64,000 nucleotides of DNA from Limnospira sp050045915 (GTDB lineage Bacteria; Cyanobacteriota; Cyanobacteriia; Cyanobacteriales; Microcoleaceae): NCBI GenBank assembly GCA_050045915.1, contig JBNGCR010000003.1, positions 20,378 through 84,377 of the forward strand, read 5' to 3'. Every line of letters begins with the position of its first letter. Position 1 is the stretch's first letter. Shown piece after piece: positions 53,138 through 62,708 of the stretch. Position numbers and translations under genes: made by a program. Below the pieces are notes generated by a model that did no database searches, was not told the DNA's origin, and saw nothing but the letters and a program-made list of their open reading frames with translations.

Positions 53138-53806
53138 ATGACATCATACGCAACCTCGACTGCCCGATCTGAAATGAGCGAACTCCGGCGACTGAAAAGT
53201 TTGCTGCCCCCCGAATTGCAGAGTTGGGTCACGGTGGAAAAAACGATTGAAGTCAACCCCTTGCTGATTCGCTCCGAAGAAATTGGCAAAGATCAGGTGG
53301 AAATCCAAATCGATCTCGTCAAGTGGGAGCAACTGGCTTTGGACCAGCGCAACCTGCTGTTTTGGCACGAAGTCGCCCGCATCCAAAACGACACGATTCC
53401 CCGGGACGGCTGGGAAATGGCCGCCCTGGCGATCGGCTTGGGGGGGGCGGTCGGAGAGCTCTGGGTCCAGGACGGATTGCTGCTGCTCCTCGCCCTGGCG
53501 CTGTGCGGGGTTTCCGGCTACCGGCTCTACCAGAAAAATAACGGGGAGCGGACGATGCAGGAGGCGATCGAGGCCGACGAAAAGGCGATCGCCATTGCCT
53601 CCCGGTTTGGCTACACCCTCCCCAACGCCTACAAGAGCCTGGGCAGTGCCCTGAAGACCCTGATCGATCAGACCCCCAAAAAGCGCCAACGCGCCCGCTA
53701 CGAAGCCCGCCTGCAGGCGCTCAAGCGCAGCGCGGCTAAAGCCAAGGCGCGGGTGAAGGGGGGCGATCGCGAACCGTCTTCGAGTTCCGAGAGAATTTAC
53801 GGTTAA
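53138..53806 (+). CDS. DUF3318 domain protein
   Basis: 222 residues. The N-terminus (SELRRLKSLLPPELQSWVTV) and FWHEVARIQNDTIPRDGWE are typical of DUF3318, a cyanobacterial family. A membrane hairpin lies at about 93-127, and the C-terminus is strongly basic. The function is unknown. Confidence 0.88.
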   Translation: MTSYATSTARSEMSELRRLKSLLPPELQSWVTVEKTIEVNPLLIRSEEIGKDQVEIQIDLVKWEQLALDQRNLLFWHEVARIQNDTIPRDGWEMAALAIGLGGAVGELWVQDGLLLLLALALCGVSGYRLYQKNNGERTMQEAIEADEKAIAIASRFGYTLPNAYKSLGSALKTLIDQTPKKRQRARYEARLQALKRSAAKAKARVKGGDREPSSSSERIYG

Positions 53807-53833
53807 GTCCCCGTCGGGAGTTTCTCCCCATCA

Positions 53834-53880
53834 AAAAACCAGCCGCTTGTTTCCCAGTTTCGGGAAAGCCGACGGCTGGT
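53834..53880 (-). terminator. rho-independent terminator of the MscS/CmpX-like gene
   Basis: On the reverse strand, ACCAGCCG pairs with CGGCTGGT around an inner TTTCCC/GGGAAA stem, then TTTTTT follows. It lies 25 bases after the leftward stop, and the stem may also stop the DUF3318 transcript. Confidence 0.85.
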
Positions 53881-53905
53881 GAATGGGAAGGGAAAGAACC
53901 GGGAA

Positions 53906-55561
53906 TTATTGCCGGAAGCGCGAGATGACCTCCCGAATTTGTTCAGCCGCCACGTCGCGACCGCCCAAACCGAAGGCGATGGCGATGGCTACCGCGATCG
54001 CGCCCAGGAGCAAGCCGAAGGCGAGATTGACGATATTACTGGCGATCCCCATTTGTTGGAGTGCCATCGCGCCCACGAAGATGATAATCGCGATGCGGGC
54101 ACCTTGGGCCAGGAGTTTGGCTTGGGAATTACCCGAACTCGAGATCAGGCTGAAAGCCAAGTTGGCGAAGTACAGGCCGATGGCAAAGATGACCGCGGCA
54201 AACAGCACCCGGCCGGCGATGATGATGAGCTGTTCGATGATCAGGGTGAGGGCCGTCAGTTGCAAAATATCCGTCGCGGTGACGACGGCGAACAGCATGA
54301 TGCCCACGAACGCCACGATCCCGACGATTTCCGAGGGACTTTGCTTCGGACTCTGAGCCTTGAGGGGGAGATCCGCTTCCGGTTCTGCCGCTTCTTGGGG
54401 AGGAGTGGGGGGACTCTGGGGTTGGAGGCCCAACCATACGAAGACATTGTTGAAGCCGATGTTGGTGAGCAGGTTGGCGACCAAATCGCGGACAAACATA
54501 CCGACGATGTAGGCGACCGCCAAAATTACGCCCGAAATGAAGATTTGGGGGATGATGTCGAAGATCTGCTCGAGCATGGAGATCGCCGGATTGGAAATCG
54601 CCTCGATTTGCAGGGCTTCCAAAGCGGAAATCGCGATCGGGATCAGGATCAGGACGTAGACGATGGTGCCGGCGATGGACGAGAGGGAGGTGTTCCCCAT
54701 CGTCTGTTGCAAACCGAAACGGCTGCCGAAGCGATCGAATCCCACAGCCGCCAACAAGTTGGTGACGATGCGACTGACAATTTGAGCAAGCAGCCAACCC
54801 CCCGCGACGATCAGCAGCGCCTTCAGGATATTGGGCAAACTCGAGAGAATTTGGCCGATCATCAGCTCCACCGGTGCGAGCAATCCCGACAGTTGCAGGG
54901 CGCTCAAAATCATCGGCAGGAAGAGCAGGAAAATGAACCAGTACACCGCATTGGCCAGGGTGTGGCTGAGGGAAAATTGGTTCTGAGTGTCAGCCGTCTC
55001 CCCGACTTGGGCGGTCAGGCGTTCGTCGATCTTGAACAGGTCGAGAACCCGAATGGTCAGTGCCCGGCAGATGGTCGCCAGTATCCAAGCGAGGGCTAAC
55101 AGACCGACAGCCCCCAATATTTTGGGTATGTAGCTGGTGATCTCATTGAGCAGGTTGCTCAGGGGAGCTGACGCCGAAGTTAACTGTAGCCGATCTAAGA
55201 AACCGATGATGGCAAAAATCAAGATAATCCAAAAAACCGCACTCCCGGCCCATTTTTCGATCGGGAGGGATTCGCCATCTTCCCGAGAACCGCCGACCCA
55301 ATTGGCTAATCGGTTGTCGAGATCGGTTTTTTTCAGTAAATTTTTGGTGACTGAGCCGGCAAATAGGGCGAGCAACCAGCCCAAAAAGAGAATCCCGACG
55401 GCGATTCCCAAATCGACGAGGGAGGTTCCTGGGAAACCCCAACTGCTGGTCAAGTTGCCGATCGGATTGCCGGTATTTGTCTCCTGAGCCAAGCTCAAAT
55501 GAGATAGGGTCGGTATTCCAATTCCCATCAATGGTGGGATAGTGCACCAAGTTTCAATCAT
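53906..55561 (-). CDS. mechanosensitive-channel-like membrane protein (TM_helix repeats, CmpX-like)
   Basis: 551 residues with about twelve membrane helices arranged as repeated units (FLGWLLALFAGSVTKNLLKK; GLLALAWILATICRALTIRV; VAGGWLLAQIVSRIVTNLLA). These are the conserved TM_helix modules seen in CmpX and related proteins. It ends in LGGRDVAAEQIREVISRF, the amphipathic MscS-type pore signature (FGLGGRDVA). A signal-like N-terminus precedes. It probably forms an osmotic or other gated channel in the inner membrane. Confidence 0.88.
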   Translation of the reverse strand: MIETWCTIPPLMGIGIPTLSHLSLAQETNTGNPIGNLTSSWGFPGTSLVDLGIAVGILFLGWLLALFAGSVTKNLLKKTDLDNRLANWVGGSREDGESLPIEKWAGSAVFWIILIFAIIGFLDRLQLTSASAPLSNLLNEITSYIPKILGAVGLLALAWILATICRALTIRVLDLFKIDERLTAQVGETADTQNQFSLSHTLANAVYWFIFLLFLPMILSALQLSGLLAPVELMIGQILSSLPNILKALLIVAGGWLLAQIVSRIVTNLLAAVGFDRFGSRFGLQQTMGNTSLSSIAGTIVYVLILIPIAISALEALQIEAISNPAISMLEQIFDIIPQIFISGVILAVAYIVGMFVRDLVANLLTNIGFNNVFVWLGLQPQSPPTPPQEAAEPEADLPLKAQSPKQSPSEIVGIVAFVGIMLFAVVTATDILQLTALTLIIEQLIIIAGRVLFAAVIFAIGLYFANLAFSLISSSGNSQAKLLAQGARIAIIIFVGAMALQQMGIASNIVNLAFGLLLGAIAVAIAIAFGLGGRDVAAEQIREVISRFRQ

Positions 55562-55891
55562 AGTTTTCTTGGGTTGGTTCTGAAGTTTAGAATGTGACGG
55601 GATGACAATCCCTTGGCATCCCCCCCAGGATAGAATTGCATCAGATTTCTAAAATTTCGATCCGAGTTTCTAGATGGGGGGGCGGTCGAGCTTACCGACT
55701 CGAAGGGTCAGAGTCTCCACAGTGACAAGTCCTTTTTATCGGATTCAGGTGGGATCTCTGGCATATGTCGGTATTTTTTAAGATACGAAATCGAAAGGCT
55801 CGGGCATTCTTATGCTGGCGAGGTTTCTAGCTTCCAGATGAGGTGTTAGCCTATCTGGGATATAACATCTGCATATAGCTTGAAGGTAGTC

Positions 55892-56350
55892 ATGTCATCT
55901 CGTCAAGTTTTTGAACAATTCATTCAGATCCGAGCCGCCGCGACGACGGTGGAGCGCTGCATCACCGATCGCGAACTGATGCACCGGTGGCTCAACCCGG
56001 CCCTCCGTTGCGAACCGGTTGGGGATTGGAGTGCTGAGGTGGGAAGTCGCTCTCGATTTGTGATCCAGATTCCCATCGTCGAACCGACCCTGGAAAGCGT
56101 GGTCGTGGAGCGAGAGCCTGGATTGGTTCTGTGGCAATTCGAGGGATTTTTTCGGGGGCGCGATCGCTGGGAATGTCAGCCCGAACCCGAGGGAACCCGC
56201 CTGCTGAACCGATTCGAGTTTGAAATTCCCAACCCCCTGATCGCTTTCGGATTCAATCGGTTTGCCGCCACCTGGACGAAAGCCGACATGAAAGCCCAGT
56301 TGCGACGGCTCAAACGGGTTGCGGAAGAACAAGAGGGGATGCGATCGTGA
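55892..56350 (+). CDS. SRPBCC (START-like) domain protein
   Basis: 152 residues from ATG 55892 (GAAGG upstream). It has an AHSA1/polyketide-cyclase-like pattern: FIQIRAAATTVERCITDREL, MHRWLNPAL, a central WQFEGFF strand and a long C-terminal helix (MKAQLRRLKRVAEEQ). It probably binds a small hydrophobic ligand. The 330-base spacer before it holds nothing recognised. Confidence 0.82.
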   Translation: MSSRQVFEQFIQIRAAATTVERCITDRELMHRWLNPALRCEPVGDWSAEVGSRSRFVIQIPIVEPTLESVVVEREPGLVLWQFEGFFRGRDRWECQPEPEGTRLLNRFEFEIPNPLIAFGFNRFAATWTKADMKAQLRRLKRVAEEQEGMRS

Positions 56351-56415
56351 ACCGTCTCCCCGGGGCGATCGCTTTCAATCGCCCCGGAGGAATATCCAGC
56401 AGTGGTTGCGATCGC

Positions 56416-57060
56416 TTACTGACAAATCAGTTCTCGGACTTCCGGCTGAGCCCGCAAAAACTCGATCGCCTGTTCTCCGAAATCCACAATATCGTTGTAG
56501 ATGTCGATCAATGTGTTGACATTCACCGTGATCGTATCGATGGCCTGGAATCCTGAAATCACTTCTAGGAAGGTCAACCGGCCGTCTCGGGTCGCCGCCC
56601 GAAACGCGGCCAACACGTCGTCGGCGATATCGTCAACTTCACTCCCCGACTCAACGAACAGGCTGAAAGCCCCCACTGCCAACCGACCGTAACTCGAATC
56701 GAGCAGTGCATTCACGATATCGGGGGGGATGTTGAAGCCGAAATTCAGCGCTTGGCGGAAATCGGCAATTTGCTCCGCGTTGAGTTCTGCCAGGGTAAAC
56801 AGCGATCGCAGTTGGCTAGACTCTTCCCCCGTTTCGGCGAACGTTTCTAAATCCTGAAACTCCAAAGAAATACTCGCTGGCCCATAGATCAGTCTGACTT
56901 CTTCAATGGCCGACGCCGGACGGCTGCTGAAGATCGTCAGGCTCGCGACAACCCCCAGAATCAGCACCAAACTTAAGGAAATATATTTAGAAACACCCCG
57001 ACTCAAAAGACGGAAGGGATTGCGAAGTTCCAGTCGCAAATTTTCAAACGAAAAATTCAT
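56416..57060 (-). CDS. DUF1400 domain protein, stand-alone
   Basis: 214 residues. A membrane anchor or signal helix lies at about 27-50 and ends in SRPASA. Then comes the DUF1400 pattern (IYGPASISLEFQDLETFAET; AEQIADFRQALNFG; DGRLTFLEVISGF). In many cyanobacterial proteins this domain precedes an alpha/beta-hydrolase; here the protein ends after it. It is probably periplasmic, function unknown. Confidence 0.85.
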   Translation of the reverse strand: MNFSFENLRLELRNPFRLLSRGVSKYISLSLVLILGVVASLTIFSSRPASAIEEVRLIYGPASISLEFQDLETFAETGEESSQLRSLFTLAELNAEQIADFRQALNFGFNIPPDIVNALLDSSYGRLAVGAFSLFVESGSEVDDIADDVLAAFRAATRDGRLTFLEVISGFQAIDTITVNVNTLIDIYNDIVDFGEQAIEFLRAQPEVRELICQ

Positions 57061-57171
57061 GCTTCATTCCTCACATCAAAACATTAATATCGAGTCATCC
57101 TCATCCGAGCTATACGTCTATCAGACAGCTTTTAGAGTTCCCCGCCCGTCTCAGATACAACGATTCCAATC

Positions 57172-57996
57172 TCAACGATCCGAGTCCATTTGATCGAGTA
57201 ACTGCCGAATTATACCAGCATCCCGGGCTCTCGGAAATCGGTCGAGATAATCTTGCAAATCCCGGCGGGCTTCAGTCCGGCGGCCGAGCTGATAGCAGAG
57301 GATCCCGCGATCGCGCCGTTCGCTCACAGCATCAGGATACACCAGCAACATCTGCTCCACGACCCCGACCGCCGCCTCCAACTTCCCGCCATTCATGTAA
57401 ATCACCTTCAGATTTTGCAGCATCCGGCCCAAAAAGCGGCGCTTGTCCACCGGATTCAGAAATTCGGGTTGCAATTTCACCGGCTGTCCGTAAATCTGGG
57501 ACAGTCGCGCCTCGCAATCTTGGGGAAATAAAACCTCCCCCCCCTCGAAGGCATCGACATAGATCCCCGCATCCTCGAACTCTGGGCGGATCAAGAAATG
57601 TCCCGGCATCCCGATCCCCACCATCGGGAAGTCAACCCGTCTGGCGACTTCCAGATAAACCAAGGACAGCGTAATCGGAATTCCCCTCCGGCGATCGATG
57701 ACCCGGTTCAAAAAACTATTCTCCGGATCGTAATACTGAGAGCGGTTCCCCCGAAATCCCAAATCCTCAAACAGGTAGCGGTTGATCGCCCCAATCACCC
57801 GCAGGGGATATCGCGATTCCGGCAGTCGCTCCGACACTTCCGCCGCCATCGTATCTAGAGCATTGAGATAGATATTCGGATCGAAAGGGGGCTGATGTTC
57901 CCGAGCCATGTAAAGGGCGGCTTTTGCCAGGTCGATCTGTCCGTCAGGTTGGCTGACTTCCCGGTGAAAATGCTGTTTTGCCAGGGACCCATCCAT
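57172..57996 (-). CDS. SirB1/transglutaminase-like protein with TPR-like tail
   Basis: 274 residues from ATG 57996 (MDGSLAKQHFHREVSQPDGQ), where relatives start; the frame is open to 58053. It has RRRGIPITLSLVYLEVARRV and GMPGHFLIR of the SirB1 family, which resembles transglutaminases but has no evident Cys at the usual site. TPR-like helices follow at about 200-265. The function is unknown. Confidence 0.87.
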   Translation of the reverse strand: MDGSLAKQHFHREVSQPDGQIDLAKAALYMAREHQPPFDPNIYLNALDTMAAEVSERLPESRYPLRVIGAINRYLFEDLGFRGNRSQYYDPENSFLNRVIDRRRGIPITLSLVYLEVARRVDFPMVGIGMPGHFLIRPEFEDAGIYVDAFEGGEVLFPQDCEARLSQIYGQPVKLQPEFLNPVDKRRFLGRMLQNLKVIYMNGGKLEAAVGVVEQMLLVYPDAVSERRDRGILCYQLGRRTEARRDLQDYLDRFPRARDAGIIRQLLDQMDSDR

Positions 57997-58177
57997 CGTG
58001 TTCAATTCAAAACGCAAGCCGATCGGTTCAATGATTCTCAATCCCTCATTCAATACTGCGGTTGGGGTTCATCATTTCATCTCGCCCCGAATCTCGCATC
58101 ACTCTCAAGGAAGGATTTCTAAATTAGAATCCTACCACGTCTGGCCGGAGGAGGTGAGCTCTGTCCCGCCCGAGTCC

Positions 58178-59935
58178 CTAAATTCCGTGACTTTTGCCGA
58201 TCACCCAGTGGCGGCGGAAAAAGCGGGACAGGGAGGATTCGTCCAACCGCAGGAAGATGGGGCGGCCGTGGGGGCAGGTGCGGGGGTGGCGGGTTCGCAC
58301 CCAGCGATCGAGCAGAGCCTGCATTTCGGCCAGATCCAGGGGCGTGCCGTTGCGGATGGCGGTGCGGCAGGCCGTGGCGACCTGGGCCGACTGCAAATCG
58401 CCGCCCGAACTGAGTTCGAGGAGGGCGTCGGCGCAGTCGTCCCGTCGAGCCAAAAGTTCCGGGGCGGTACGGACGGCCCAAAGTCCCTCCCCGAAGGGAT
58501 CGACTTCAAAATTTAGGCGATCGAGTTGTTCTAACTGGGAGGAACAGAGGTTTTGCAGGATGATAGGGGAGTCGAGGGGGACGAGTTGCCAGCGATCGCA
58601 CAATTCCTCGTAAATCACCCGTTCGTGGGCGATGTGCTGTTCCACCAACCATAACCCGTCTGGGTGTTCGCAGACGATGTAGGTGTTGTGGACCTGGGCG
58701 AGAGCCCGCAATTTGAGGACGGCGAGTCCGCCCCCGTCCTTTACCGTGTCCGGGGGGGTGGGGCGGGTGCGATAATTTCCCCCGCCCTCGGATACCCGCA
58801 AGAATTTTTCCATCCGCGTTTCGTCCCCCGCGAGGGTTGCCGGGTTCAACTGCAATGTCCGTCCGATCGCCGTGTGGATTTGTTCCTGCCAGTGTTCGAG
58901 GTGGTGCAGGTAAATTTCCGCCTTGGCGGGGTGGCGGTTCCAGTCGATGAAGGCGGGGTGAATGTGTAAATGGACGAAACAGACCGGGTAGCGATCGCGG
59001 GGACAGGTGCGGGCCAAGGCCGATAACAGCGTCGGTTCCAATTCCGGCGATCGCACCATCCGCCCATTCACCGCCACTTTGATCCAGTCGGGGCGGCGGC
59101 GGTGACAGCGATCGGGCAGTCCCACGGTGACATCTAATTCCATCGGGATGCTATCATCCCATTTCCCATGGGATTCCTCCCGGGGCGGTTCAGCTAACTG
59201 GACTTTCAAATATTGCAGATCTCCGACCCGCACCCCTTTAATAAATTTGGGGAGGATCTCGTGGGCGCTGGTTCCCGGCCCGAACTGCAGCCAGGGGCGA
59301 TCGTTTTGGTGGACTTGCCAGGTGACGCGGGGGTGGCACAAAGCGATCGCCTGCAACGTCAGTTGCACCCCCCGCAGTTGTTGGGCGGGACTCGGGAGGG
59401 CCTGACGGCGGGTTTCCCACGGGCCGAACAGGTTCGATACCGTCACCACCGTACCGGGCGCGATCGCGGCATCTTCGAGGGTCTGGGGTTCTCCCTGGCG
59501 ATCGTACACCACCCGCCACCCGCAACTCGCACCCGAGGGCGATCGGGGGCGGCTGAGAATTTCCAGGTCGGACAACTGGGCGAGACTGTGCAGGGCTTCC
59601 CCCCGGAATCCCAAACTGGAAATTTTGGACAGATCGGCGATATCGGCAATTTTGCTAGTGCTGTGGGGCATCGCCGCCCGTTCCAGGTCGGGCCGGTCTA
59701 AGCCGATGCCGTTGTCGGCCACCCGCACCCGCCACTGTCCCGGCCACAGGTAGACGGAAATTCGGGTCGCTCCGGCATCTAACGCATTTTCCACCAATTC
59801 CCGCACGACCGCCGCGAGGGAGTCGATCACTTCGCTGGCGGCAATTAAGTTGACGACATCCTCGGGTAAGGTTCGGATCGAATTCAACGCCGGGAACAAT
59901 TGGGGTGAACGGTGCAGTTGGGAATTTGAATACAC
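58178..59935 (-). CDS. mutL: DNA mismatch repair protein MutL
   Basis: 585 residues. The GHKL ATPase has ELVENALDAGA (E46), DNGIGL (74-79) and GFRGEAL (109-115). The transducer domain has DWNRHPAKAEIYL. The C-terminal dimerisation domain contains CPHGRPIFLRL. The endonuclease motif DQHAxxER of MutL proteins with nicking activity reads EQHIAHER at 432-439, so the first Asp is Glu and Ala is Ile. An ATP-dependent match-maker role is secure; nicking activity is uncertain. Confidence 0.93.
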   Translation of the reverse strand: MYSNSQLHRSPQLFPALNSIRTLPEDVVNLIAASEVIDSLAAVVRELVENALDAGATRISVYLWPGQWRVRVADNGIGLDRPDLERAAMPHSTSKIADIADLSKISSLGFRGEALHSLAQLSDLEILSRPRSPSGASCGWRVVYDRQGEPQTLEDAAIAPGTVVTVSNLFGPWETRRQALPSPAQQLRGVQLTLQAIALCHPRVTWQVHQNDRPWLQFGPGTSAHEILPKFIKGVRVGDLQYLKVQLAEPPREESHGKWDDSIPMELDVTVGLPDRCHRRRPDWIKVAVNGRMVRSPELEPTLLSALARTCPRDRYPVCFVHLHIHPAFIDWNRHPAKAEIYLHHLEHWQEQIHTAIGRTLQLNPATLAGDETRMEKFLRVSEGGGNYRTRPTPPDTVKDGGGLAVLKLRALAQVHNTYIVCEHPDGLWLVEQHIAHERVIYEELCDRWQLVPLDSPIILQNLCSSQLEQLDRLNFEVDPFGEGLWAVRTAPELLARRDDCADALLELSSGGDLQSAQVATACRTAIRNGTPLDLAEMQALLDRWVRTRHPRTCPHGRPIFLRLDESSLSRFFRRHWVIGKSHGI

Positions 59936-60237
59936 AAATTAGTCAGGCTGATTCTATAATAATTTTAGCACTCATCTGGGAGTTGAGCATCGTTCCAGAA
60001 GTGATTCGCCCAAATCGGACTAAAAAACGTGCGAAACAAAACGAAAATGGATAAAGATTATCGGAACAATCGAGTTGTTTATTTGTCCAATTCGGCGGGT
60101 GCGAGTTGGAGGAAAAAGAACGAGGCTAACTCCAAATAAAATGAGTTGTAGGGTAGGCTGGCTTCAATCTGGACTCGCGCCACTTTTTTAGATTTTTTTA
60201 ATTTCCAATCGACCAAAATTCGGAAGGAAAGAAACTC

Positions 60238-60996
60238 ATGAAAAAGCATTGGCTGGACAAAAAATGGGTCAAATTATTGCTGCGTGCATTCATGATTTTT
60301 GCTTCGGTGATGCTTCTGATCGACTTGGTTACGAAGGCGGTCGGTGGCATCATTTTTGGAGTCATTTTCGCACTTATCTCCGGCGAAAATATCCTGCTGG
60401 GAGGGCTAATCGGAGGGGGAATCGGGGCGCTGCTGTCCTTGGTCACCTTCTTCAATGAGATGGAGGAGTCGGAAACCGGCGGGATGGGGAGTGATGATGA
60501 TTCTCCCCTCGATCACACCCGAGATGCCGGAGATCGACTGCCCCCAAAACAACCCGGTGTCGGCCGAACCGTCACGGTTCGGTGTTCTCCTGAAGTCGCC
60601 TTTCATTACGTCGGAAAAATTGAAAAAAACTCTTCCTGGAAAGCGAGCAGTGGCGGGTTTCGCGTCCGGCGATTGTCTTCCGGCGATCGCGGTATTGGCG
60701 ATCGCTTTTCGATCGAATGTGCGGGGATTGGCTCCGGCCGAAAAAGCGTTCTAGAAGTCACCGATTGGGTTCCCGATCGCCGGATAGCGTATCAATTTCA
60801 ACCGGAATTTATCGGCTTGACGGGAGGGGTTTACCACTTTTCACCGACCCAGGAGGGAACGAACGTCACCCATCTTGTTTTTTATAAACGGGGTATTGCC
60901 AACCCCATTCAAAAATTGACATGGACTGGGATTTTAGCCGGTGATTTGTTCGAGTTAAAGAAATGTTTGGAGCGCGATCGCCGATATCGGTCGTGA
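60238..60996 (+). CDS. membrane-anchored SRPBCC domain protein
   Basis: 252 residues. Two hydrophobic segments (about 12-50 and 52-68) precede an acidic linker. From about 110 on there is a START/polyketide-cyclase-like domain (VTVRCSPEVAFHYVGKIEKN; SVLEVTDWVPDRRIAYQFQP; GGVYHFSPTQEGTNVTHLVF). GGAAGGAAAG upstream fits the ATG at 60238. It may carry or sense a lipid at the membrane. The 300-base spacer before it holds nothing recognised. Confidence 0.78.
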   Translation: MKKHWLDKKWVKLLLRAFMIFASVMLLIDLVTKAVGGIIFGVIFALISGENILLGGLIGGGIGALLSLVTFFNEMEESETGGMGSDDDSPLDHTRDAGDRLPPKQPGVGRTVTVRCSPEVAFHYVGKIEKNSSWKASSGGFRVRRLSSGDRGIGDRFSIECAGIGSGRKSVLEVTDWVPDRRIAYQFQPEFIGLTGGVYHFSPTQEGTNVTHLVFYKRGIANPIQKLTWTGILAGDLFELKKCLERDRRYRS

Positions 60997-61011
60997 GCGA
61001 TCGCCCGCCAG

Positions 61012-61449
61012 TTATTTTTCCGAGGGAAAAGGGGCGATCCACCGCCGCCGGAGGGCAAAATCGAGGACGATCGCGGCCCCGGCGAACATTAGCAGGCTTT
61101 CGGTCCCGCCCAGAATGATTGGGGTTAGGGGGTCGCCCCGGGTGAGTCCCGCTTCCGCGATCGCGAACCCCCGCACCAAACCGAAGGCCAAAACCGCCCC
61201 CTGTTTGAGGTGGGAGTTGTCGTCGCGGCGGATAATATAGCGGTAGGTGGCCCCGAACAGGAAACCGCTGGCCCCGGCGATCGCACCCCAGACCGCCAAA
61301 TCGAGGTCGGGGACGAGGGGGCGATCGAGGAGAAGGGAATTGACACCCTGGAGGAAAAGGGCGATCGCCGTCAGGGAAACGGCTGCGAGGATTCCGGCGC
61401 GGAGGGATTCCAGGCGCTCGGCGGGGGTAAAGTTAGAAGAAGGATTCAC
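61012..61449 (-). CDS. four-helix membrane protein of cyanobacterial type
   Basis: 145 residues with hydrophobic segments at about 18-38, 50-70, 82-98 and 108-130. GAIAGASGFLFGATYRYIIR is a notable segment. No domain is recognised. It is convergent with the preceding gene and divergent from petN. Confidence 0.65.
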   Translation of the reverse strand: MNPSSNFTPAERLESLRAGILAAVSLTAIALFLQGVNSLLLDRPLVPDLDLAVWGAIAGASGFLFGATYRYIIRRDDNSHLKQGAVLAFGLVRGFAIAEAGLTRGDPLTPIILGGTESLLMFAGAAIVLDFALRRRWIAPFPSEK

Positions 61450-61525
61450 GATCGCTAAACTGACTCAATTTCGGGATATGATAAGGGCTGGAGCAATTTG
61501 TAACCTGTTTTTCTAATACACCGCT

Positions 61526-61615
61526 ATGGATATTCTGTCACTCGGTTGGGTCGGCCTGTTAGTTGTCTTCACCTTCTCTATTTCGATGGTCGTCTGGGGT
61601 CGCAACGGATTTTAG
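61526..61615 (+). CDS. petN: cytochrome b6f complex subunit PetN
   Basis: 29 residues: a single membrane helix starting MDILSLGWVGLLVVFTFSIS and ending VVWGRNGF. This is almost identical to known PetN sequences in length and pattern. It is a small stabilising subunit of cytochrome b6f in thylakoids. It ends 12 bases before the second N run. Confidence 0.97.
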   Translation: MDILSLGWVGLLVVFTFSISMVVWGRNGF

Positions 61616-61627
61616 AGCGACGACGAC

Positions 61628-61727
61628 NNNNNNNNNNNNNNNNNNNNNNNNNNNNNNNNNNNNNNNNNNNNNNNNNNNNNNNNNNNNNNNNNNNNNNNNN
61701 NNNNNNNNNNNNNNNNNNNNNNNNNNN
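61628..61727. other. 100-N assembly gap
   Basis: Exactly 100 N, again a placeholder. Unlike the first gap, the flanks do not overlap each other. The start of the DUF167 gene is lost in it. Confidence 0.95.
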
Positions 61728-61728
61728 G

Positions 61729-61905
61729 ATTCGAGAAGAACCCGATGGGGGGTTCACCGTCTATTTGAAATCGCCCCCGGCGGACGGGAAGGCGAATCGA
61801 GAGTTGATCCAACTGCTGGCCAAACAGTTCGGCGTCCCCAAATCCCGAGTTTCGATCCAGTCGGGGGCTTCGTCTCGCAACAAATTGGTCGAGTTGCCAG
61901 AGTAA
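61729..61905 (+). CDS. DUF167 (YggU) family protein, 5' end missing in gap
   Basis: 58 codons are visible, with SPPADGKANRELIQLLAKQF and IQSGASSRNKLVEL, the core of DUF167. Perhaps 15-20 residues of the N-terminus fall in the N run. The family is small and soluble, with no clear function. It is broken only by the assembly, not truly truncated as far as can be seen. Confidence 0.85.
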   Translation: MREEPDGGFTVYLKSPPADGKANRELIQLLAKQFGVPKSRVSIQSGASSRNKLVELPE

Positions 61906-62083
61906 TTATACTGGTTGAGGAAGGGTTGCCCACCCGCGATCGCCATCTTCATACCGATCTGTGCGGCCTACCCGTTTGAGATGCGCCGATTTCATGCAAA
62001 GATAAAAAAACTGTCTGTTTTCGGGAGTGCCGATGGCAGGCACCGCTGTAGGCAACGTTGAGAAAATACGCGAGTTTGAAATT

Positions 62084-62314
62084 ATGAAAGTCGGCGATCG
62101 TGTTCGCGTCAAACAATCTATTATCGTCTATGTCAATCCCGAACATCGCAATCAACCGTTCGATGCGAAGGGGTTGGAAGGGGAAATTCTCTCCATCAGC
62201 CAAGACTGGAAGGGGAGGCCCATCACCCCCAATCTCCCCGTTCTCGTGCAGTTTAGCAAAAAATTTAAGGCTCACTTCACGGAGGAGGAGTTAGAGGTCA
62301 TTCAGGAGAGTTAA
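62084..62314 (+). CDS. ftrV: ferredoxin:thioredoxin reductase variable subunit
   Basis: 76 residues from ATG 62084 (MKVGDRVRVKQSIIVYVNPE); in-frame starts upstream (62033) would add a short extension. The SH3-like core with HRNQPFDAKGLEGEI and PNLPVLVQFSKKFKAHF is typical. It pairs with the catalytic FtrC subunit to pass electrons from ferredoxin to thioredoxin. Confidence 0.93.
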   Translation: MKVGDRVRVKQSIIVYVNPEHRNQPFDAKGLEGEILSISQDWKGRPITPNLPVLVQFSKKFKAHFTEEELEVIQES

Positions 62315-62422
62315 GCGGCCATCGGGCGATCGGGGTATAAAGAGACGCTGTTTTCCGATCCCCCGCCCCCTTTTGATTTTCAGTATCGGTCGATGTCCCG
62401 ACGATTCTGGCGGTTGCCCAAG

Positions 62423-62656
62423 TTACCCTCCCCGCAGGAACCACCCCAAAATATTGAGGTCGCCCCGCATCTTCTGCAATTCTCGGCGGTGGTGGTCGGC
62501 GGTTTCGTAATACCACCGGCAATAGTCCTCAAATGCCTGACGAGATTCGACCTCTTCATGAAACTCGCGGGTGAGTTGGGTCGCTTCTAACGCATCTAGA
62601 ACTTCCGTCGAGAGTTGGTGAGCGTGCGGAAAGGTGTTCTCCCAGTTCGAGTGCAT
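62423..62656 (-). CDS. small conserved-type helical protein
   Basis: 77 residues, soluble, rich in charged and aromatic residues (FEDYCRWYYETADHHRRELQ, then MRGDLNILGWF). Such short proteins occur across cyanobacteria as recalled. No function is known. Confidence 0.7.
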   Translation of the reverse strand: MHSNWENTFPHAHQLSTEVLDALEATQLTREFHEEVESRQAFEDYCRWYYETADHHRRELQKMRGDLNILGWFLRGG

Positions 62657-62708
62657 GATTTCGCTTTGGGTGACTCGTGCAATATTTGCTCACCTTAGCA
62701 CAACGGAC

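Noticed and set aside
53879..55099. 406-residue forward open frame over the MscS/CmpX-like gene
   Set aside because: Asp/Gln/Arg-rich shadow opposite a clear multi-helix membrane protein.
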